Source: Candidatus Doudnabacteria bacterium
Lineage (GTDB): Bacteria > Patescibacteriota > Doudnabacteria > UBA920 > O2-02-FULL-48-8
DNA: 9,359 nt
Assembly: GCA_016198045.1 (NCBI GenBank)
Contig: JACQJI010000034.1
Coordinates: forward strand, 1-9,359
Direction of reading: 5' to 3'
Position 1 is the first letter of the stretch, and every line of letters begins with the position of its first letter. Under the pieces are notes generated by a model. It searched no databases and was not told the DNA's origin. It saw only the letters and a program-made list of their open reading frames with translations. The translations under genes and the position numbers were made by a program. Below, in pieces: positions 5,602-9,359 of the stretch.

Positions 5602-7520
5602 ATCACAGTTCTTTTCCTAACCACTTCTTCGAAGGCCACCAGCAGGTCGCCTGCTTGAATTTTGTAAGGGGTCTTCAGGCTCAAACCAAACTCAAAACCA
5701 TTTAAAACTTCTTTCGTCTTAAGCTTATTTTGCTGCAGTTCCAGCACTATAGCCTTCCCGACTATTTCATCTCCTCGCTTGATGTCCAGATTGGCATTGT
5801 CTTTGAGCTTGCCTTCCACTACCGTGCCGCCGACAATCATTTTGTCTTTTTCGGTCCGAAAGATCGCCAGGACCTTGGCTTTGCCCAAATCCGTCCGAAG
5901 CACTTCGGGAGTCAGCATATCGACTAGCTGTCTGGTTAAATCCTCAACCAATTCATAGATAACTTCATAATTCCTGACCGGCACTTGCTTGGCGGCAGAA
6001 AGCTTGCTGGCTTGCGGGCTGATTCTGGTATGAAACCCGATGATCGAGGCTTGTGCCGCGGCAGCTCGAAGTATATCGTTCTCCGTGATCTCACCGGCTC
6101 CTTCTTCTATGATATTCAACTTCACTTCCGTATTTTTAAGCTTGGATAATGCCTCATTGATCGCCTCCAGGCTTCCCTGGACATCAACCTTGAGAATCAA
6201 ATTTAATTCTTTGCCTGCAAACTTCAGCGGGCTTTTGGCTTGGATTTTTTTGGCTCGGTCCGATTTGGCCACTAATAGGGCTTGCTCCTTGGCTTCTTCC
6301 AGGCTTTCATGCGTCCTTAAGATATCGCCAACCTGCGGAACTTCCGAAAGGCCGGTAACTGCAACCGGAGTTGACGGCAAAGCGGCCTTAACCTTTATTC
6401 CTTTGGCGCTGGTCATGGAGCGAATCTTCCCAAAGGCGGATCCCACGGCGACTATGTCCGAAAGGTTAAGCCTGCCGTTCTGAACCAGCACGGTGGCCAT
6501 GGGGCCTTGAGTTTTGGAAACGTGCGCTTCGATCACGGTCGCCAGAGTCAGACCGGCAGGGTTGGCTTTGAGCTCCAGAACCTCTGCTTGCAGCAAAATC
6601 AAATCCAGAAGTTCGTCCACTCCCTGATTGGTTACCGCGGAAATTTTGGCCACCGGAACCTTACCGCCCCATTCTTCGATCAAGACTCCGTAATCTGACA
6701 GCTCTTTTTTCACCCGTTCGATGTTGGCATCCGGGCGGTCAATTTTGTTTATCGCCACGATCAGAGGAGTGGCCGATAGTCTGGCCCGATTTATGACTTC
6801 AATGGTTTGCGGTTTCACCCCGTCGTCAGCTGCGACCACCAAGACAATGACATCAGTGACATTGGCTCCTCTGGCCCGCATAGCTGCAAATGCTTCATGC
6901 CCAGGCGTATCCAAAAACGTAATCAGCTGATTTTTATGCATGACTTGATAGGCGCCGATGTGCTGGGTGATTCTGCCGGCTTCCTGTTCGACCACATTCG
7001 TGCGCCGAATCGCGTCCAGCAAAGTGGTTTTGCCATGATCGACATGGCCCATGATCGCAACCACTGGGGGCCTCAGCTCCGCAGTCTCGCCCTGGGTTTC
7101 CTGTTCACTGGTTATGACTCCGGAAACGAAACCAAGACCCAAGCGAGTTGTCTTTTCCATTTCTTCCGAAACGCGAAAGCCCAAATCCGTGGCGACAATT
7201 GCCGCGGTATCGTAGTCAATTTCCTCGTTGATCGTGGCCAAAACGCCGTTTTCGATCAACCGCTTAATCACTACGGTTACGTCCAAGCCCAGCTTTCCTG
7301 CCAGTTCCTTTACCGACAGAACTTTTGGCAATTTGATTTCAGTTTCGGTCCGCGTCGGATCCACCACCGCTTTGGGCGCAAATCTTTGGATGATCTGCTT
7401 GGCCATATAGTTGTCAATCTTATTGGCTCTCGGAGAAATCCGAAATCCGGCCTCGCGAGCTTTTTCACGAAGTTGGGCAATTGGAATATTCAGTTGCTTA
7501 CTGAGCGTTGAAATATCCAT
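5598..7520 (-). CDS. infB: Translation initiation factor IF-2
   Basis: IF-2 is the GTPase that brings initiator fMet-tRNA to the 30S subunit and promotes subunit joining. At 640 residues it is short, with a reduced N-terminus holding two IF2_N-like modules (about 1-49 and 62-113). The G domain has G1 GHVDHGKTT (158-166), G2 AGRITQHIG (181-189), G3 DTPGHE (204-209), G4 NKID (258-261) and G5 SAV (294-296). Domain II follows (about 323-410), then domain III (about 434-515) with the hallmark VDVQGSLEAI, and the C1/C2 region (about 525-640). Two oddities are Arg183 where EAGGITQ is usual, and loss of several C2 residues linked to fMet-tRNA binding. It is the first gene after the hsp20 terminator, so it heads the infB-to-recA run. 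No Shine-Dalgarno sequence is evident. The usual upstream partners nusA and ylxR are absent here. Confidence 0.96.
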   Translation of the reverse strand: MDISTLSKQLNIPIAQLREKAREAGFRISPRANKIDNYMAKQIIQRFAPKAVVDPTRTETEIKLPKVLSVKELAGKLGLDVTVVIKRLIENGVLATINEEIDYDTAAIVATDLGFRVSEEMEKTTRLGLGFVSGVITSEQETQGETAELRPPVVAIMGHVDHGKTTLLDAIRRTNVVEQEAGRITQHIGAYQVMHKNQLITFLDTPGHEAFAAMRARGANVTDVIVLVVAADDGVKPQTIEVINRARLSATPLIVAINKIDRPDANIERVKKELSDYGVLIEEWGGKVPVAKISAVTNQGVDELLDLILLQAEVLELKANPAGLTLATVIEAHVSKTQGPMATVLVQNGRLNLSDIVAVGSAFGKIRSMTSAKGIKVKAALPSTPVAVTGLSEVPQVGDILRTHESLEEAKEQALLVAKSDRAKKIQAKSPLKFAGKELNLILKVDVQGSLEAINEALSKLKNTEVKLNIIEEGAGEITENDILRAAAAQASIIGFHTRISPQASKLSAAKQVPVRNYEVIYELVEDLTRQLVDMLTPEVLRTDLGKAKVLAIFRTEKDKMIVGGTVVEGKLKDNANLDIKRGDEIVGKAIVLELQQNKLKTKEVLNGFEFGLSLKTPYKIQAGDLLVAFEEVVRKRTVI

Positions 7521-7533
7521 GGAGGCTCATAAC

Positions 7534-7562
7534 ATTTTGCCAGATTATCAAGGAAAAATCAA
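7534..7562 (-). promoter_or_regulatory. Candidate promoter region of the infB operon
   Basis: A promoter is expected here because a terminator lies just upstream and infB starts at 7520. The best spaced pair on the minus strand is TTGATT (7557-7562), a 17-nt spacer and CAAAAT (7534-7539), which would give a leader of only about 7 nt. An alternative -10, GATAAT (7544-7549), is closer to consensus but lacks a good -35. The existence of a promoter is better supported than the exact boxes. Confidence 0.4.
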
Positions 7563-7567
7563 CCATC

Positions 7568-7594
7568 AAAAAACCCCGACTTAAGTCGGGGTTT
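7568..7594 (-). terminator. Rho-independent terminator of hsp20
   Basis: Bases 7571-7594 form a perfect 24-bp palindrome: arms AAACCCCGAC and GTCGGGGTTT with TTAA at the centre. On the minus strand the G+C-rich stem runs into six T residues (7568-7573). It begins 10 bases past the hsp20 stop codon. On the plus strand the hairpin is followed only by TTT then CTCTCG, so it should work mainly leftward. It separates hsp20 from infB. Confidence 0.9.
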
Positions 7595-7604
7595 CTCTCG
7601 AATG

Positions 7605-8069
7605 TTATTTGCTTGCGACTTTGATTTTCTTGGCTTTGGCTTTGGCGGCTTTCGGCAGAGTAACTGTCAAAATCCCATCCTTAAGATCTGCCCCTACATT
7701 TTCGATGTCCACGTCCACGGGCAGAACCACTGACCGGCTGAAACTTCCCCAGTAGCATTCCTGATAAAAATAATCTTCGCTGGAAGCTTCAAAGTCCCGC
7801 TTGCGCTCTCCGCGGACAGTGACCATGTCATTGGCAATGGTAATGTCAATGTCCTCTGGCTTGACTCCGGCAATGGTGGATTTGATGATCACATTGTCCT
7901 TAGTCTGATACATATCTATGGTCAGCTGTCCTTCGTATTCATTCAGCCAGTCCTCGGATGAAACATCCTTGGTTTCAGCGGCGGCCAGCTCTTCCTCTGC
8001 CTCAGCATTTTCTTGCGCCACTGTTTGGGTCCCCATAAGCTTGTTAATCAAATTCTTGTCTTTTGCCAT
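7605..8069 (-). CDS. hsp20: Small heat-shock protein, Hsp20/alpha-crystallin family
   Basis: Small heat-shock proteins form oligomers that hold unfolding proteins until ATP-dependent chaperones act. The frame opens at a TTG (8081), but the ATG at 8069 gives a 154-residue protein and is preferred. In numbering from the TTG, an acidic, Ala/Glu-rich N-terminal arm (about 17-50) precedes the alpha-crystallin domain (about 52-145). That domain shows the WGSFSRSVVLP strand (111-121) and the hallmark ADLKDGILTVTLPK (131-144). A Lys/Ala-rich tail carries an I-x-V version of the oligomerisation motif (Ile153-Lys-Val155). The gene has its own promoter and terminator, so it is a single-gene unit, though no terminator blocks read-through from the glycosyltransferase. 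I see no CIRCE inverted repeat in its upstream region. Confidence 0.92.
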   Translation of the reverse strand: MAKDKNLINKLMGTQTVAQENAEAEEELAAAETKDVSSEDWLNEYEGQLTIDMYQTKDNVIIKSTIAGVKPEDIDITIANDMVTVRGERKRDFEASSEDYFYQECYWGSFSRSVVLPVDVDIENVGADLKDGILTVTLPKAAKAKAKKIKVASK

Positions 8070-8098
8070 AAGTTTTATCAATAATAATTGGTGATTTG

Positions 8099-8127
8099 AT
8101 ATTAGACGATAGGAGCGACGCTGTCAA
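8099..8127 (-). promoter_or_regulatory. Sigma70-type promoter of hsp20
   Basis: In the gap between the glycosyltransferase stop and hsp20 the minus strand has a perfect -35 TTGACA (8122-8127), a 17-nt spacer and a -10 TAATAT (8099-8104, 4 of 6). The predicted start near 8092 gives a leader of about 22 nt before the ATG at 8069, with no Shine-Dalgarno sequence. The -35 continues as TTGACAGCG, identical to the promoter at 132-137. Confidence 0.7.
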
Positions 8128-8134
8128 CCACTAC

Positions 8135-9295
8135 TCAAATTTGTTGATAGTTCTTCACGCTTAACTGTTGATTAATCGGATCCAGACGCTGTAACGCCGT
8201 AGTTATATCAGTCGCCCCGGGCGGGCTTACAATTTTTTTTAATGCTGACTGATTCTGATATCTGGCCGGATTTGCCAAAATTTCCTCAACCAGAAACACT
8301 GCCTCCCTGGGAATCCGAGCGTATTGGACAATGCTGTGGCGGACCAGATAATCCAAATTGGCCAATTCGTGTCCTGGCCGGACATCAGTCAGAACCATGG
8401 GCAAATTTTTCACCACTGCTTCGGCCATGGTCGGCCCCCCAGTTTTGCCTACCAAGACATCCGCAGCCGACATGATCACGTCCATATTTTCTATATAGCC
8501 AAACAGTTTAACCGGGTGGCGGTCGGGGGATGAAATTTTTTCCAAATCCTGCTTCAGGGCTTGGTTGTTGCCGCAGACCACCGCGATCTGAAAATTTTTG
8601 GGACTGCGCAGCAGCTGCAAAAAAATTTCTTTGACCGAACTTCGGACATTGCCCCCGCTGGTGACCAAAACCACCGGCATGCTTATAAGCAACCCCAAAT
8701 TGCGACGAGCTTCGTCCCGGCTAAGCCTTTGAAAAAACTTATCTCTGACGATCGTGCCGGTCAAAACCATCTTTTCCTCAGGAATCCCGAGCTTTTTGAG
8801 CTCGTCCATCTGCTCGGGGATGTTGCAAACGTAAAGATCCGCCTCTTGGTACAGCCAAAACCGCTGCAAATGATAATCAGAAAACACAATCACGAGTTTG
8901 CCACGGTACCAGCCTTTGGATTTAAGGTACGCCACAATCCCGGAAGGAATGGTTTGAGTAGAAATGACGACGGCTGGCTGGAACTGCCTAAGAATTTGCA
9001 AAATATGCTTGGATTTAAACGACGCGATAAATTTGCGCAGCGGCATGGTCAGGCCCAGCACCAAACTCGAATCATACAAAAACCCCCAAAGGTTGGAGAT
9101 GCGGCTGATGATTGTGAAATAAGTTTTTTGGATGATTGAGGTTAGAATTCCTTTTTCCATATCCTCGACATCCTCGATCCGGACCTCGTACTTGTTGCTT
9201 TTTTGCAATTTCTCAGCCACCGCCTCAGCCGTCATCTTAATTCCATAGCCGATATGAGTATGAAGGACCAAAATTTTTGTTTTTGTCATCTCCAT
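8135..9295 (-). CDS. GT28 / MGDG-synthase-like glycosyltransferase
   Basis: This 386-residue protein has the two-domain GT-B layout of the MGDG synthase/UgtP/MurG group, which transfers a sugar from a nucleotide-sugar donor to a lipid acceptor at the membrane. The N-terminal strand and loop KILVLHTHIGYGIKMTAEA (7-25) correspond to the family's G-G-G-H loop, but Ile19 stands where His is expected. The segment VFSDYHLQRFWLYQEADLYV (137-156) and LTGTIVRDKF (178-187) match the family linker region. The donor-binding half has LVTSGGN (210-216) and the signature running from GYIENMDVIM (267-276) through KTGGPTMAEAV (284-294) to PGHELAN (307-313). Acceptor and product cannot be told. Two starts are possible: ATG at 9295 or ATG at 9289, the latter directly preceded by GGAG. 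The 64 bases upstream hold only a weak TATACA element. Confidence 0.82.
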   Translation of the reverse strand: MEMTKTKILVLHTHIGYGIKMTAEAVAEKLQKSNKYEVRIEDVEDMEKGILTSIIQKTYFTIISRISNLWGFLYDSSLVLGLTMPLRKFIASFKSKHILQILRQFQPAVVISTQTIPSGIVAYLKSKGWYRGKLVIVFSDYHLQRFWLYQEADLYVCNIPEQMDELKKLGIPEEKMVLTGTIVRDKFFQRLSRDEARRNLGLLISMPVVLVTSGGNVRSSVKEIFLQLLRSPKNFQIAVVCGNNQALKQDLEKISSPDRHPVKLFGYIENMDVIMSAADVLVGKTGGPTMAEAVVKNLPMVLTDVRPGHELANLDYLVRHSIVQYARIPREAVFLVEEILANPARYQNQSALKKIVSPPGATDITTALQRLDPINQQLSVKNYQQI

Positions 9296-9359
9296 AATAT
9301 GTATAATTGAACCTTATTACGTACCTAACATTTAGAGAAGCTGTGCAAATCCTCTACTG

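Noticed and set aside
6807..7511. Long plus-strand open frame (234 codons) opposite infB
   Set aside because: It is antisense to the conserved IF-2 G domain and has a composition typical of a shadow frame.
8242..9139. Several plus-strand open frames opposite the glycosyltransferase
   Set aside because: They overlap one another in different frames, match nothing, and sit across a well-supported gene.
9296..9359. tRNA-like fragments (GGTTCAATT on minus, GCAAATCC on plus) and a plus-strand TATAAT at 9302-9307
   Set aside because: No acceptor or T-arm stem closes around the tRNA-like strings. The plus-strand TATAAT has no acceptable -35 and would fire toward the window edge with no gene visible.

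Overview
All seven complete genes in this window lie on the minus strand, so the window is read from right (9359) to left (1). They are recognisable bacterial housekeeping genes. I see no tRNA, rRNA, CRISPR array, insertion sequence or phage gene. The compact packing, a 640-residue IF-2 with a minimal N-terminus, a 708-residue FtsK and divergent versions of conserved families suggest a reduced-genome lineage, most likely Candidate Phyla Radiation (Patescibacteria). That assignment is inference from style and gene order, not from a marker match.

Right part (9295 to 7605): a GT28 / MGDG-synthase-like glycosyltransferase is followed by a small heat-shock protein (Hsp20). Hsp20 has its own sigma70-type promoter (TTGACA, 17-nt spacer, TAATAT) and ends at a strong Rho-independent terminator whose arms form a 24-bp perfect palindrome.

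Middle and left (7520 to 145): a tightly packed run infB, rbfA, DHH phosphoesterase (NrnA-like), ftsK, RodZ-like gene, recA. The junctions are a 4-nt overlap, a 1-nt overlap, a 4-nt gap, a 2-nt gap and a 22-nt gap. It joins the widespread infB-rbfA-nrnA translation and RNA-turnover block to a chromosome-partition, morphogenesis and recombination block. The ftsK and recA starts each carry a -10-like element ending exactly 8 nt before the ATG, so both could also be transcribed internally as nearly leaderless mRNAs.

Left edge (1 to 137): just past recA lies the best promoter in the window (TTGACA, 17-nt spacer, TATACT). It points out of the window into about 100 nt with no ATG or GTG that can fold into a long two-part hairpin and a second small hairpin. 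This looks like a structured 5' leader or small RNA of unknown identity and is the most interesting unexplained element. Other points worth a second look are lost or altered key residues in the DHH protein (motif II Asp), in IF-2 (C2-domain fMet-tRNA-binding positions) and in the glycosyltransferase (GGGH-loop His).
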